Source: UBA5069 sp963773745
GTDB taxonomy: Bacteria; Chloroflexota; Anaerolineae; Caldilineales; Caldilineaceae
DNA length: 64,000 bases
Direction of reading: 5' to 3'
Assembly (NCBI GenBank): GCA_963773745.1
Contig: CAVZCL010000005.1
Coordinates: 1,612,001 to 1,676,000, forward strand
Of the stretch, positions 8,319 through 17,568 are shown piece by piece. Below the pieces are notes generated by a model. That model had not been told where the DNA came from, ran no database searches, and saw nothing but the letters and a program-made list of their open reading frames with translations. The first letter of the stretch is position 1; every line of letters starts with the position of its first letter. The translations under genes and the position numbers were made by a program.

Positions 8319-9078
8319 ATGCGGCCGGTGATTGGCATAACGCCCGAAGAGCTGGACGCCAAGGGGAACATGATTCTGCCGCGCGAATATGCCGACGCCG
8401 TGGCGCGCGCCGGTGGCTTGCCGTTGATTCTGCCCGTGTGGCAGGGCGCTGCCGCCGAACTGCTCGCCCCCTGCGACGCGCTCGATTCTCTCCGGCGGCA
8501 GCGATGTGGACCCGGCGCTCTACGGCGGCAGCGAGCACGAAGCGATCTATGGCATTGACCGTCTGCGCGACGACGTAGAAATCGCCATGGTGCACCTGGC
8601 GATTGCGCGCGGCCTGCCCACGCTGGCAATCTGCCGCGGCGCACAGGTGGCCAATGTGGCGCTGGGCGGCACGCTCCACGCGCATCTGCCCGATTTGCCC
8701 GCCACTGGAGGTGCGCACCGCACAGTTGCCCATCGCGCCGAGCCCTACGGCGGCGTCACCCATCCGGTGATGGTCGAGGAAGGAACGCTGCTCGCTGCCA
8801 GCCTGGGCGAGCAGGGCTTTCCGCCGGTCTCGTGGCACCACCAGGCCATCGACCGCATCGCGCCTGCATTGCGCGTCGTGGCACGGGCCGAGGATGGCTG
8901 CGTCGAGGCGGTGGAACTGCCCGATCACCCGTGGTTTGTGGGCGTGCAGTGGCACCCCGAACTCAGCGCGGCGGGTGATGCGGCGCAGCAGCGCCTTTTC
9001 AATGCGCTGATTGGTGCATGCGCCATGGGGCAGCGCGTGCGCAATGGCGTAGAATCATTGCGCGGCACGGCGTTGTAG
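8319..9078 (+). CDS. Gamma-glutamyl-amine hydrolase, PuuD-like (peptidase C26), one frameshift
   Basis: A class I glutamine-amidotransferase-fold hydrolase of about 253 aa. It opens with MRPVIGITPEELD and breaks near 8488, where the expected ILSGGSDVDPALYGG motif is split between two frames. The second part keeps the nucleophile elbow LAICRGAQVANVALGG and the catalytic VQWHPE histidine/glutamate. The ATG at 8319 is preferred; a GTG at 8280 would add 13 residues. It would remove glutamate from gamma-glutamylated acids made by the neighbouring ligase. The single break looks like a lost base or bases. Confidence 0.85.
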
Positions 9079-9117
9079 CTCCCATCTCCTGGCGTACCGC
9101 ACCGGTCGCCCTGGGGA

Positions 9118-9194
9118 GACCGAAAACGGAGGGTTGAAAGCCCCCCGCTACGAAAAACGAAAACAATCGCAGGCGGAAAACAATCGCAGGCAAT
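9118..9194. repeat. Half palindrome unit and 17-bp tandem duplication
   Basis: The segment CGGAGGGTTGAAAGCCCCCC GCTACGAA is one arm of the family that forms a full palindrome at 17349-17493. It is followed by two tandem copies of GAAAACAATCGCAGGC, the second ending just before the SDR ribosome-binding site. Confidence 0.75.
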
Positions 9195-9209
9195 AGAAGG
9201 AGTGGCACG

Positions 9210-9983
9210 ATGCGACTTGCCAACAAGGTTGCTCTGATTACAGGCGGCGGCAGCGGAATCGGGCGCGAGACGGCGCTGCTCTTTGCGGCCGAAGGCGCGG
9301 CCGTTCTGGTCGTCGACATCAACGATGGGGCGGGGGCCGAAGTGGTTGCCGCCATCCATGCGGCGGGGGGGCAGGCGGCCTATCAACACGCCGACGTCTC
9401 CAGGGCTGCCGACTGCGAGGCGATGGTGCGCGCCGCCGAGGAGAAATTCGGCAAGCTCAACGTCCTCTTTAACAACGCGGGCATCATGCACAGCCGCGAC
9501 GATGACGCCATCAACACCGATGAAGACGTGTGGGACATGACGATGGCCATCAACCTCAAGGGCGTCTTTCTGGGCTGCAAATATGGCATCCCGGCGCTGC
9601 GGCGCGCCGGCGGGGGTTCCATCATCAACACGGCATCGTTTGTGGCGCTGCTGGGCGCGGCCACGCCGCAGGTCGCCTACACGGCCAGCAAGGGCGGCGT
9701 GCTGGCAATGACGCGCGACCTGGCTGTAACCCACGCGCGCGAGAACATTCGCATCAACGCGCTCTGCCCGGGGCCGCTTCGTACAGAGCTCTTGATGAGC
9801 TTTCTGGACACCGAAGCCAAGAAGCAGCGCCGCCTGGTGCATGTGCCCATGGGGCGCTTTGGCGAAGCAAAGGAGATTGCCGCCGCAGCGCTCTACCTCG
9901 CCAGCGACGAGTCCTCCTACGTGACCGGCACGGACTTCACGGTTGACGGCGGCATCACCGCCGCCTACGTCACGCCCGAGTAA
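9210..9983 (+). CDS. Short-chain dehydrogenase/reductase
   Basis: A 257-aa classical SDR. The nucleotide-binding motif is TGGGSGIG (about residues 11-18), followed by an acidic VVDIND end of beta-2 that favours NAD(H). The structural NNAG motif is present, and the catalytic set is Asn in NLKGVF, Ser in NTASF and YTASK. The C-terminal FTVDGGITAAY is typical. An AGAAGGAG ribosome-binding site lies 8 bp upstream. It ends the plus-strand run and may oxidise an alcohol or aldehyde made by the preceding enzymes. Its stop codon lies inside the left arm of a giant palindrome. Confidence 0.92.
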   Translation: MRLANKVALITGGGSGIGRETALLFAAEGAAVLVVDINDGAGAEVVAAIHAAGGQAAYQHADVSRAADCEAMVRAAEEKFGKLNVLFNNAGIMHSRDDDAINTDEDVWDMTMAINLKGVFLGCKYGIPALRRAGGGSIINTASFVALLGAATPQVAYTASKGGVLAMTRDLAVTHARENIRINALCPGPLRTELLMSFLDTEAKKQRRLVHVPMGRFGEAKEIAAAALYLASDESSYVTGTDFTVDGGITAAYVTPE

Positions 9984-10167
9984 CTGCTTCAACGCAAAGG
10001 CGCGAAGGTAGCAGAGGGCGCAAAGAAGAACAAAGAAGAGCCAAGTAAAGCAACAGCCGAAACACAGATTAAGGCGGAATTGTGTTTCGGCTGTTGCTTT
10101 ACTTGGCTCTTCTTTGTTCTTCTTTGCGCCCTCTGCTACCTTCGCGCCTTTGCGTTGAAGCAGTTAC
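9980..10167. repeat. Giant perfect palindrome, 87-bp arms
   Basis: Left arm 9980-10066 and right arm 10081-10167 are exact reverse complements over 87 bp, with a 14-nt loop. The left arm starts one base before the SDR stop codon TAA, and the right arm ends 2 bp before the stop codon of the convergent LysM gene. The arms contain the element CGCAAAGGCGCGAAGG, also seen at 28919 and 36157. RNA from either gene would fold into an extremely stable hairpin. Confidence 0.97.
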
Positions 10168-10169
10168 TG

Positions 10170-11248
10170 TTAGTTGCTGGCCGGCGGGATAATGAGCTGC
10201 TGGCCTGGCCGCAGAAGGTCGGCGTTGTTCATGTTGTTGGCGCGCATGATCTCGCTCATGGGCACGCCGTAATCCTTGGCAATCTGCGAGAGCGATTCAC
10301 CCGCGGCCACCGTGTGCGTCGTCGAGAGCGCCTCAATTGCCTGCGCCACGGTCAGCCCGGGCAGCGTCAGCACCTGGCCCGGCTTGACGAGACTGGCGTT
10401 GGCAATGTTGTTGGCCCGCTGCAGCTCGCCCAGCGGGATGTCATACATCTGCGCAATCTGCGTAAGCGTTTGCCCGGCCTTGATCGTGTGCGTGGCCTGC
10501 TGCGCAGGATCCGCCACGGCGGCGACGCCCTCCTCGTCTGTGGATTCGGAGCCGGCCGTTGGGCTGAATCCCGGAATAATCAGTTCCATGCCGGCGCGCA
10601 AAGCGTTGGCATCGGGCAGCCTGTTCACCTGCACAATATCGGCCCACGAGACACCGTAGCGCGCCGCAATTCCCGTCAGGCTCTCGCCCGCCTGCACAAC
10701 GTGCGAGAAGGGTTCGGGCGTGGGGGTCGGCTCGGCGGGCTTGACCGGCACGCTGATCACCTGGCCAATTTGGATGAGGTCTGTGCGCAGATTGTTGAGC
10801 GAGCGAAGCTCGTCGGGGCTGGCGTTGAACTTGAGCGCGATTGAGAGCAGCGTGTCACCCGAGCCGACTTCGTACTCCTCAATGGTGATCTCGCCCGGGC
10901 CGCCTTCTGCAGCGGCTGTGTCGGTCGAAACCGTGCTCACCACAACTTCAGGCTCGCCGCCGGCGCTGCTCGTCGGGATTGCTTGCGGCGCTTCGCCCGA
11001 GCCCGAATCCATCGGCACGTCGGATGAGAGATCGCTCATGGGCACAGCGCCGTCAGCGACTGCGGTCGCCGCTTCTTCGATGAGGGGCCTGTCGCGCGCG
11101 TGCAACCAGCCAGCGCGCCCAGCACGAGCGCCAGCACAAGCAACAATGCAAGTTTCGAATGGAAGGGGGCCGTTACGGCAGAGCGGCTCTTTGCAGAGGC
11201 CGCACTTGCGCCGGAGGCGCGTTGCGGCTGATTCGGTGTCTTCGTCAT
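10170..11248 (-). CDS. LysM-repeat lipoprotein, one frameshift
   Basis: A probable cell-surface lipoprotein of about 358 aa. The N-terminus (11248 down to about 11097) is a lipoprotein signal peptide, with basic residues, the hydrophobic run LALLLVLALVLG and the lipobox LAGC. A slip in a GC run near 11094-11100 moves the frame. The rest holds an acidic low-complexity linker and four LysM domains, each starting like YEVGSGDTL, HVVQAGESL, HTIKAGQTL and HTVAAGESL and ending in a VPV/IPG/LPG/IPP turn. LysM domains bind N-acetylglucosamine-containing glycans. There is no catalytic domain, so an anchoring or envelope role is inferred. Confidence 0.88.
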
Positions 11249-11523
11249 TGGACGCGTCTTTCGTTAAGGTGGGGCAGCTGCTATGGCGGCGGCTATGTGC
11301 TGTGAGGACGGCCGAGTATCGTGATGACGGACCTATGCAATTGTGCGCGTCTGCGCGCGCAGCTGGAAGATGACGTTGAAGCAGGCGCTGAGGGGCGGCA
11401 CGAGCCCAATGCGCGTAGCCGCTGCGCGCATCATATCACAGCGGCAATGGCGGCGCAAATGGAATCACGAAATCGCATCACGCTGGGGTTTGGTCCGGTA
11501 GAACGGTTCCTTTGTGCGCACAT
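11249..11523. other. Intergenic stretch, no gene seen
   Basis: This gap upstream of the LysM lipoprotein contains no frame with family features and no tRNA. It probably carries the LysM gene promoter, but I could not find a convincing -35/-10 pair. Confidence 0.5.
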
Positions 11524-11533
11524 TGATTGAAAA

Positions 11534-11590
11534 AATTGGTGATTGAAGACTGCGTCCCCAGGGGGCGCGCACACTCTTCAATCACCAATT
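11534..11590 (-). terminator. Palindrome after the B-box gene
   Basis: Perfect 16-bp arms (11534-11549 AATTGGTGATTGAAGA; 11575-11590 its complement), with further imperfect pairing outward through GATTGAAAAA. It lies 15 bp past the stop of the minus-strand B-box gene and could terminate it. A related GATTGATGATTG hairpin is at 30058. Confidence 0.75.
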
Positions 11591-11605
11591 TTCCAATCAT
11601 TGCAT

Positions 11606-12157
11606 TTAGCGCAGGAAGGGCAGGGCGCTTGCGACGGCGAGCACAACGAAAATCAGCAGGGGAAGCCCCAATGGGCTGAAGCCGAGAAAGATTAAGGCAA
11701 TGGCGCTGCCCATGAGCACGCCAAGGATGATACCCGCAAGCGCAAACCAGCGCATGTGGCGGCTGCGCCGGCGCTTGACAGCACCGCGCACCACCTGCGC
11801 CAGCAGCGAACCCGCTGCGCTCCCCGCCAGGAAGGCGATGAAAAAGCTGAAGAAGCCGAAGCTCCGCAGAAAGAAGCCGACGATGGGCGTGGCAATGGTC
11901 ACCACGCCAAAGGCCACCGCCATGGCAACCAAATTGTCGCCTGTGGAACCGTTGTAATAAACATCCTGCTGCTGGCGCACGCACTGCTTGCAGCGGTAGC
12001 CCACGGGCGTCTGTACGGCGCACTGCAGGCAAATCGGCTTGTCGCACTTGTTGCAGCGCAGGTAGGTCTCCACCTCGGGATGGTTGGCGCAATACATGAC
12101 GGGCGGTTGCGCCTGTGCGTTGTCGGCAGGGGGTGGGGCAATTGTCTCGGTGGTCAT
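11606..12157 (-). CDS. B-box zinc-finger membrane protein
   Basis: A 183-aa protein. Residues about 21-60 form a B-box-like zinc finger with paired ligands YCANHPEVETYLRC, NKCDKPICLQC and GYRCKQC. The remainder has four hydrophobic segments separated by a basic cluster (KRRRSRH), so the zinc finger would sit on the cytoplasmic face of a small membrane protein. This B-box-plus-TM design is frequent in Chloroflexota and Actinomycetota and has no firmly assigned function. The frame is intact. Confidence 0.82.
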   Translation of the reverse strand: MTTETIAPPPADNAQAQPPVMYCANHPEVETYLRCNKCDKPICLQCAVQTPVGYRCKQCVRQQQDVYYNGSTGDNLVAMAVAFGVVTIATPIVGFFLRSFGFFSFFIAFLAGSAAGSLLAQVVRGAVKRRRSRHMRWFALAGIILGVLMGSAIALIFLGFSPLGLPLLIFVVLAVASALPFLR

Positions 12158-12205
12158 CGTCGAATTATTTCCATTTCGAATCGGTTTTGCATCGGCTCAT
12201 CAGCG

Positions 12206-13130
12206 CTACACAGTCCACTGCAGCTTCTCCATGAGCGACTTGTAAAAATAGCTGCGCTCGCGCATGCGCACAAAGCGTGCCACGTGCGGGCTGGTCACCA
12301 CAATCAACTCGTCGCCATCTTCAATCTCCACCACCACCTGGCCGTCCACCGTCACCATGGGGCGATGGTCGGTGTAGGCGCGCAGCCGCACCTCACTGCC
12401 TTCCGAGAGGACCACAGCGCGGTCCATGCTCAGGTGCGGCGCAATTGGGATGACGAGAATGTTGCGCAACTCGGGCGGCAAGACCGGGCCGCTCACCGCC
12501 AGCGCATAGCCCGTACTGCCCGTGGCTGTAGAGACAATTAGACCGTCACATGTGTATTGTGTCAGGTAGCCGCCATCCAGTTGCGCCGAAATTCGCACAA
12601 CGCGCGCCAAATCGCCGCGGCTGAGCACCACATCGTTGAGTGCCTCGTGCTCGCAGAGCAGGCGGCGCGAGCCGTCGGCCAACTCGCGCTCGACGCGCAT
12701 GTGGAGCATGAGCCGCTCTTCCAGCCAGTAGTCGCCGCCAAGCATCTGCTCCAGGGGCGCAATCCACGTCTCGGGCGGCACCTCGGCCAGGAAGCCCAGC
12801 CGCCCCATCTTGACGCCCAGCATGGGCACCTGGAAGGGCGCGCCCATGCGTGCTGCGCGCAACAGCGTGCCGTCGCCCCCCAGCGTCACCACCAGGTCGG
12901 CGGTAGGAATGCGCGCCAGCACCGCCTCGGCATCCCATGCCGACTCGTGCCAGATGACGGGCACGCCACGCGCCCTCAAGGAATGCGCCAATCTCCTGGG
13001 CAAGGACAAGCGATTCGGGCTTCTTGGGGTGGTGGAGAATGCCCACCTGTGCAAAGGCCGGCACGGCGGGTGGCTGCGTAACAGCGCCCGTTGCAACGGT
13101 TACAGCATCGGATTGCGTTTCTGCGGGCAT
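12206..13130 (-). CDS. nadK: NAD kinase, one frameshift
   Basis: Phosphorylates NAD to NADP in the cytoplasm. The N-terminus reads FAQVGILHHPKKPES, then the frame slips near 12975-12980 and continues as ARGVPVIWHESAWD. The remainder has the diagnostic GGDGT motif in LVVTLGGDGTLLRAAR, the NDVVLSRG strand and CDGLIVSTATGSTGYALA. The length of about 308 aa is slightly above average. The ATG at 13130 is chosen because GAGGCG precedes it; an upstream ATG at 13169 is possible. The single break sits in a non-catalytic stretch and is probably a sequence error. Confidence 0.92.
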
Positions 13131-13230
13131 GAAGCCATCGCCTCTACTGGAGTGAACTGCAGCCGCCATGTGCGCGCCGCCGTGCGATCATAGGTGATTG
13201 GGGTTGCGTGCGTCAATCGCGTGGGAGCGC

Positions 13231-13302
13231 GAAGCGAGGCTTCCGATGTTGGAAGCCTCGCTTCAACGGACTTACTTGAAGCAAGGCTTCCAACATCGGA
13301 AG
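13231..13302. repeat. Bistable hairpin cluster
   Basis: GAAGCGAGGCTTCC (13231-13244) pairs with 13251-13264. The same sequence read as 13240-13266 pairs with 13276-13302 with one mismatch. Two mutually exclusive hairpins are therefore possible. Related GCGAGGC(C/T)TCC hairpins occur at 54174 and 57293. Confidence 0.8.
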
Positions 13303-13320
13303 GATGCATTTTACATGCGT

Positions 13321-13502
13321 GGTGCGCACGGCAACCTCACCCCCGGCCCCTCTCCATGTTCCTTGCCACGCCCGGTGGCGTGGCGTGGGGGCGGAGAGGG
13401 GAGCAAACAACAATGCAACGTCGGCGACGTGAGTTTTATGGGCGACGCTTTTCTCCCCTCTCCGCATGGAGAGGGGCCGGGGGTGAGGTTGCCGTGCGCA
13501 CC
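13321..13502. repeat. Large palindrome, 38-bp arms (CAACCTCACCCCCGGCCCC family)
   Basis: Left arm 13321-13358 and right arm 13465-13502 are perfectly complementary. The arm core CAACCTCACCCCCGGCCCC is shared with other copies, while the outer GGTGCGCACGG part is found only here, in both arms. Inside are shorter GGAGAGGGG / CCCCTCTCC pairings and a GCCACGCC / GGCGTGGC hairpin. Confidence 0.95.
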
Positions 13503-13566
13503 CATCCAACGATGAGCCCCCGCATTCTTCGCTGCGCGCAACCGCCTATGCTAAGATAATCCCACT

Positions 13567-14421
13567 ATGCGCGTACTCGTAATTTCCGACATTCACGCCA
13601 ACCTTGCCGCCCTCGAATCGGTGCTGGCCGATGCCGACGGGCGCTTTGACGCCATCTGGTGCCTGGGCGACCTTGTGGGCTATGGCCCGCGCCCCAACGA
13701 GTGCGTTGAGATTGTGCGCGATCGCGCCGCCGTCTGCGTCATCGGTAACCACGACTGGGCGGCGCTCGCACGGCCGGGCGTCAACGTCGACGACTTCAAT
13801 CCGCAGGCCCGCCACGCTGTGCTGTGGACGCAGGAGCAGCTAACGCAGGAGAGCCGCGACTTTCTCAACAGCCTGGCCGACGAGCCGCAAAGGCCCGTGC
13901 CAAGCGAGTCCATTCTGCTCACCCATGCCAGCCCGCGCGAGCCCGTGTGGGAGTACATCCTTACGGCCACGATTGCGCTGCAAAACTTCGCCATCTTTGA
14001 CGAGCAGATTTGCCTTGTGGGCCACACGCACAAGCCCGCGATTTACCAGTGGAAGCTCCAGCCGCAGCCCGCGCCGGAGGGCGAAGCCGGGGCCGACAGC
14101 GAAGCCGGAGCCGACAGTGAGAACGCGCCTGCCGCCCAGGCCGCAGATGCCCCCCGCATTACAGGCGTGGCCCACCTGCAGCCGCAGGCCGGCGTCACCG
14201 TCAATTTGCGTCCCTCAGCCACGCAGCGGTTAATCATCAACCCAGGGAGCGTCGGCCAGCCGCGCGACAACGACGCACGCGCCGCCTACGCCATCCTCGA
14301 CCTCGACCGCCACACCTGGCGCGCCGAGCGCGTGGCCTACCCCGTGGAGCTGACGCAGAGCCAGATGCGCGCCGCCAATCTCCCCCGCCGCCTCATCGAC
14401 CGTCTCTCCTTCGGCTGGTAG
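13567..14421 (+). CDS. Calcineurin-like metallophosphoesterase
   Basis: A 284-aa cytoplasmic phosphoesterase with the full dinuclear-metal motif set: DIHANLAAL (DxH), GDLVGYGP (GDxxGYG), GNHDW (GNHD), LTHASP and GHTHKP. It belongs to the YfcE/MJ0936-like group. An acidic, Ala-rich insert of about 35 residues (around 173-207, with repeated EAGADSE) sits between the GHTH motif and the C-terminal strands and is unusual. Substrate unknown. A -10-like TAAGAT at 13552-13557 lies so close that the transcript could be nearly leaderless. Confidence 0.9.
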   Translation: MRVLVISDIHANLAALESVLADADGRFDAIWCLGDLVGYGPRPNECVEIVRDRAAVCVIGNHDWAALARPGVNVDDFNPQARHAVLWTQEQLTQESRDFLNSLADEPQRPVPSESILLTHASPREPVWEYILTATIALQNFAIFDEQICLVGHTHKPAIYQWKLQPQPAPEGEAGADSEAGADSENAPAAQAADAPRITGVAHLQPQAGVTVNLRPSATQRLIINPGSVGQPRDNDARAAYAILDLDRHTWRAERVAYPVELTQSQMRAANLPRRLIDRLSFGW

Positions 14422-14449
14422 AAGTCCACACTTTCGCCCTTCGGCGCGG

Positions 14450-17155
14450 TTACGCGCCCATGCCCCCCTCGTCGCCTCCCTCAAGGTCGCTCTTGCGCTT
14501 CTCCAGGCGGCTGTACACCTCCAGCCAGTCGGGGAACTCCTGCGCACGCTGCTTGGCGGCCTGCCGCTCCTCATCCACGCGCGACTGGTCCAGTCGCCGC
14601 CGAATCGTCTCCATCACCCCAGCCGGATTGCGCACATTCAGGAAAGTGAATTCGCCATCCTGCGCGGCCGTCTGCACAAAGACGTTGCCGAAATTGAGCA
14701 GGTAGTGCACTGGCGACGGCACCACCATGCGAATGTCCACAATCTGCCTCATGCCTGCCGTGCGCTTCTTCTTCTCCAACCCGAGCGGCTTGCGCTCGAT
14801 GTCGATGAGCTGATCCTTGTCGAGGATGTAGACATCATTCTCCCAGTCGGCCACATTCCACCAGAGCACGGCCGCGGAGATGCTGGCGGCGAAGATGGAG
14901 ACGGCAACCAGCGCGCCACCCATCTCGCGAAAGTAAAAAAACAGGCCGAGCGACGACGAAGCAATCAGCCCCAGCAGCGGCAGCGCCGCCACGCGCACCA
15001 GCACAATCCAGTGCTTGTGCCAAACGTAGCGCTCGAGCGGCTTGGGTGCGTCTGGCCCATCGGCCCGGGCGGTTGCATCGCCAGGCGGCTCGCCGGTTGC
15101 ACCGGCAGCCACGGCAGCGGCTGCAAGCGGGGGGCCGCCCAGCAGCGGGTTGGCACGCAGCGCGCGGGTGAACTGCCCCAGCCAGCCGCCATTGGGCGTG
15201 GCGCCGGCGCCTGCAGGCGGGAGCGCCAGACCGAGCACGCGGCTGGGCAGAACCACAACGCCGCCAAAGCGGCTCTCCAGCACGCTGTAGATCAGCTTCT
15301 TGCCCGACGCCTGGTAGTGGCGGCGGCGCGCATCGCGCTCCGCCTGGATCGCCTTGGTCACATGCTCGAAGTCGGCCACACGGTCGAAGCGGATGTTGCC
15401 GCCTGGCCCGGGCGTCTGCACCTCAAGGTCGGCAAAGCCAAGATAGCTGCCCCACACATCCTGCTTGTAATTCACATCTTGAATCTTCTCCAGGGGCGCG
15501 GTCTGGAGCCGCTGGCTTAGCAGAACGACCTTCTCCTGCCGCACAACGCGCAGGTTGGTGACGACGAGGAAATCATTCGTGTAGTCCACGATTCCCCAGA
15601 ACCACGTGGCCACCGTCATCAGCCCCAGCGCGCCCAGGCCAATCCACGGCAGCATCGTTGCTACCTCGAGGCCGATGAGCAGCACCAGCAGCCAGCCAAA
15701 GAGAACTGTGAGGAATGCGGCCGGCGCAATGCGCGCCATGGCCACAATCCAGTGGCGGCGCACCTCAAGGCGAACGTCCTCCTCGGCGGCCAGCCAGCGA
15801 AAATGGGTGTGCGCGGTCTCGTGCTCCACCGCTTCGGCCTGGCGGCTCAGGCGCAGTTGCGACGCCAGCTCCTGCTTGCCCGCCGTCGCAAGGAAGGCGT
15901 TGAAGTCCTCCCAGTGAATGCGCAGCCAGCCCGAGTTTGGCCCCGACTCGAGCGTGCTTGCGGCGGGTTTCTGCGCGCGCAGCGCTTCTTCGTTGAAGAA
16001 GCCCGGCCCCTCCAACTGCACATCCGGCAGGGCGACGCCCGCATCCGTGACGGTGTGCATGGTGGCATGGCCGCCGGGCAGCAGCACCCACAGGCTGTCG
16101 GCGGGATCGCCCTGTTGCGTTATGAGGTGGCTGGCGGGCAGGTAGTAGTGGCTGGCATAGCCCAGCAACCGCGTGCGCTGTTCGGGCGACCAGGCCGCAA
16201 AGATGCCCGTGTTGTCGAGCGTATTGGCGCGCAGTGCACGCAAACGCATGCCCTCCACCTCGGGCAAAATGGCCGTGGCCGCCACAAAGGTCTGCCGCGG
16301 CACAACCAGCACGCGCACGGCGCTCACCGCAACGGCATTGTGATCGAGCTCGTAGGGGAGGCGGTCCGCCGTTACGGGGCGCGTGCCGTAGCCCATGTCA
16401 CCGCCGTTGCCCATCCACAACGAGTAGGGATTCGTCCGGTCGACGTAATCCAACCGCACCTCTCCCTGGTCGATCAGAAAGACGCGGTCGGCGCTTTCGC
16501 CCGCGCTGTAGATTGTGTCGCCAGCAATGTAGGTGCGCATAACGGCCGCATCGGCCACATAGGAGATCGCGACGATATCGGCGCCTGCCAGCAGGGGCAT
16601 GGTGCGCAGGCGATCAATGCGCGCCGCAGGCACCATGCTTGCGCGCAATTCGGGATAGCTGTAGAGGAGCCGGTTGACCTGCGCCGCCTCGATGACGATG
16701 ATGGTAACCTCGCCGTCGGCGCGGGCGGAACTGCTGTGCGGCTTGCCGTTGAGCAGGTCAAAGAGCCCCAGCAACGTGCCCGGGCCCGCTTTGCGCAGGG
16801 GAAACTCCTCGGCCGTCGCCGGGCGCGCGTTCGAGCCGCCCGCGCCGTTGGCGGAGGGACGCAACTGTGTGCGCCGCTCGTCCACAGTACCGCTTTCAAC
16901 CAAAAAGATGCGGTCGACCTTGTCGCCCTGGCTGTAGAGGCGCTGCCCGCGCTCCACGCTGCGCCGCTCAATGCCGTGCAAAAAATAGCCCAACGCATCG
17001 GCGCTGGTGACATTCTGCAGGTAGGAGAGAAGGCGCACCATTTCTGCCAGCAGCGCCTGGTCGGCGGCTGTGGCATGGTTGGGCGTGCCGGAACGGGGGC
17101 GCGTGTTGAATGGGTCGGGCTCTTGTGATGGGGAAGCGGGTGGGCGGTCGAACAT
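14450..17155 (-). CDS. Membrane protein with three cyclic-nucleotide-binding-like and two PH-like (bPH2) modules
   Basis: A protein of about 901 aa with an unbroken frame. The first half has three successive CNB-type beta-roll segments, recognisable by GQRLYSQGDKVDRIFLVESG, GDTIYSAGESADRVFLIDQG and HLITQQGDPADSLWVLLPGG. The second half has two repeats of [basic-aromatic H-W-I-V start, two TM helices, bPH2/DUF304-like beta domain]. The first begins RRHWIVAMARIAP and contains TNDFLVVTNLRVV and LEKIQDVNYKQ; the second begins HKHWIVLVRVAAL and contains ENDVYILDKDQLIDI. A Gly/Pro/Ala linker separates them. I did not find a complete phosphate-binding-cassette consensus in the CNB segments, so ligand binding is uncertain. 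Function unknown; a membrane-tethered sensor or scaffold is inferred. Confidence 0.82.
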   Translation of the reverse strand: MFDRPPASPSQEPDPFNTRPRSGTPNHATAADQALLAEMVRLLSYLQNVTSADALGYFLHGIERRSVERGQRLYSQGDKVDRIFLVESGTVDERRTQLRPSANGAGGSNARPATAEEFPLRKAGPGTLLGLFDLLNGKPHSSSARADGEVTIIVIEAAQVNRLLYSYPELRASMVPAARIDRLRTMPLLAGADIVAISYVADAAVMRTYIAGDTIYSAGESADRVFLIDQGEVRLDYVDRTNPYSLWMGNGGDMGYGTRPVTADRLPYELDHNAVAVSAVRVLVVPRQTFVAATAILPEVEGMRLRALRANTLDNTGIFAAWSPEQRTRLLGYASHYYLPASHLITQQGDPADSLWVLLPGGHATMHTVTDAGVALPDVQLEGPGFFNEEALRAQKPAASTLESGPNSGWLRIHWEDFNAFLATAGKQELASQLRLSRQAEAVEHETAHTHFRWLAAEEDVRLEVRRHWIVAMARIAPAAFLTVLFGWLLVLLIGLEVATMLPWIGLGALGLMTVATWFWGIVDYTNDFLVVTNLRVVRQEKVVLLSQRLQTAPLEKIQDVNYKQDVWGSYLGFADLEVQTPGPGGNIRFDRVADFEHVTKAIQAERDARRRHYQASGKKLIYSVLESRFGGVVVLPSRVLGLALPPAGAGATPNGGWLGQFTRALRANPLLGGPPLAAAAVAAGATGEPPGDATARADGPDAPKPLERYVWHKHWIVLVRVAALPLLGLIASSSLGLFFYFREMGGALVAVSIFAASISAAVLWWNVADWENDVYILDKDQLIDIERKPLGLEKKKRTAGMRQIVDIRMVVPSPVHYLLNFGNVFVQTAAQDGEFTFLNVRNPAGVMETIRRRLDQSRVDEERQAAKQRAQEFPDWLEVYSRLEKRKSDLEGGDEGGMGA

Positions 17156-17348
17156 GCGGGCTTCCGTGCTTCTGTGCAAGCGGTAGTGCGGGCGGCAGTG
17201 TGATCGGCAGTGTGGGCACTAACAATGGGCGCAGAATGTGAATGCACATTACCACGATCGCGCCAATCAGGGAAGAGAAGTATAGACACGACGCACCACA
17301 GTGGCTCATGTGGGCGTACCCAGGCGGGCTCCAAAGTACGCAGCCGTT

Positions 17349-17493
17349 GTAGCGGGGGGCTTCCAGCCCTCCGGCCCTTGTAGGTCCGTCTCCGGCGTGA
17401 CGACCGTAGGTCACGTCTCCCGGCGTGACTGGCGGACGCCAATGCCTGCGCATTGCGACAGCCGAAAACGGAGGGCTGGAAGCCCCCCGCTAC
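17349..17493. repeat. Palindrome with 25-bp arms enclosing another repeat
   Basis: Perfect arms 17349-17373 and 17469-17493 (core GTAGCGGGGGGCTTCCAGCC). Between them sit two direct copies related to TAGGTCACGTCTCCCGGCG, the stem unit of the 5664 and 32202 elements. One repeat family therefore appears nested inside another. The gap 17180-17602 holds no gene. Confidence 0.93.
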
Positions 17494-17568
17494 GAAGGAT
17501 CGCGGCCTGCTGAAGATGGACCACGAAAGACGCCGTTTTCGGGGTCGCGACGCGTTCCATACCAACGG

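Noticed and set aside
11094..11100. Programmed frameshifting in the LysM lipoprotein gene
   Set aside because: A GC-run slip is present, but no slippery heptamer or stimulatory structure is evident and similar breaks occur in unrelated genes; an error is more likely.
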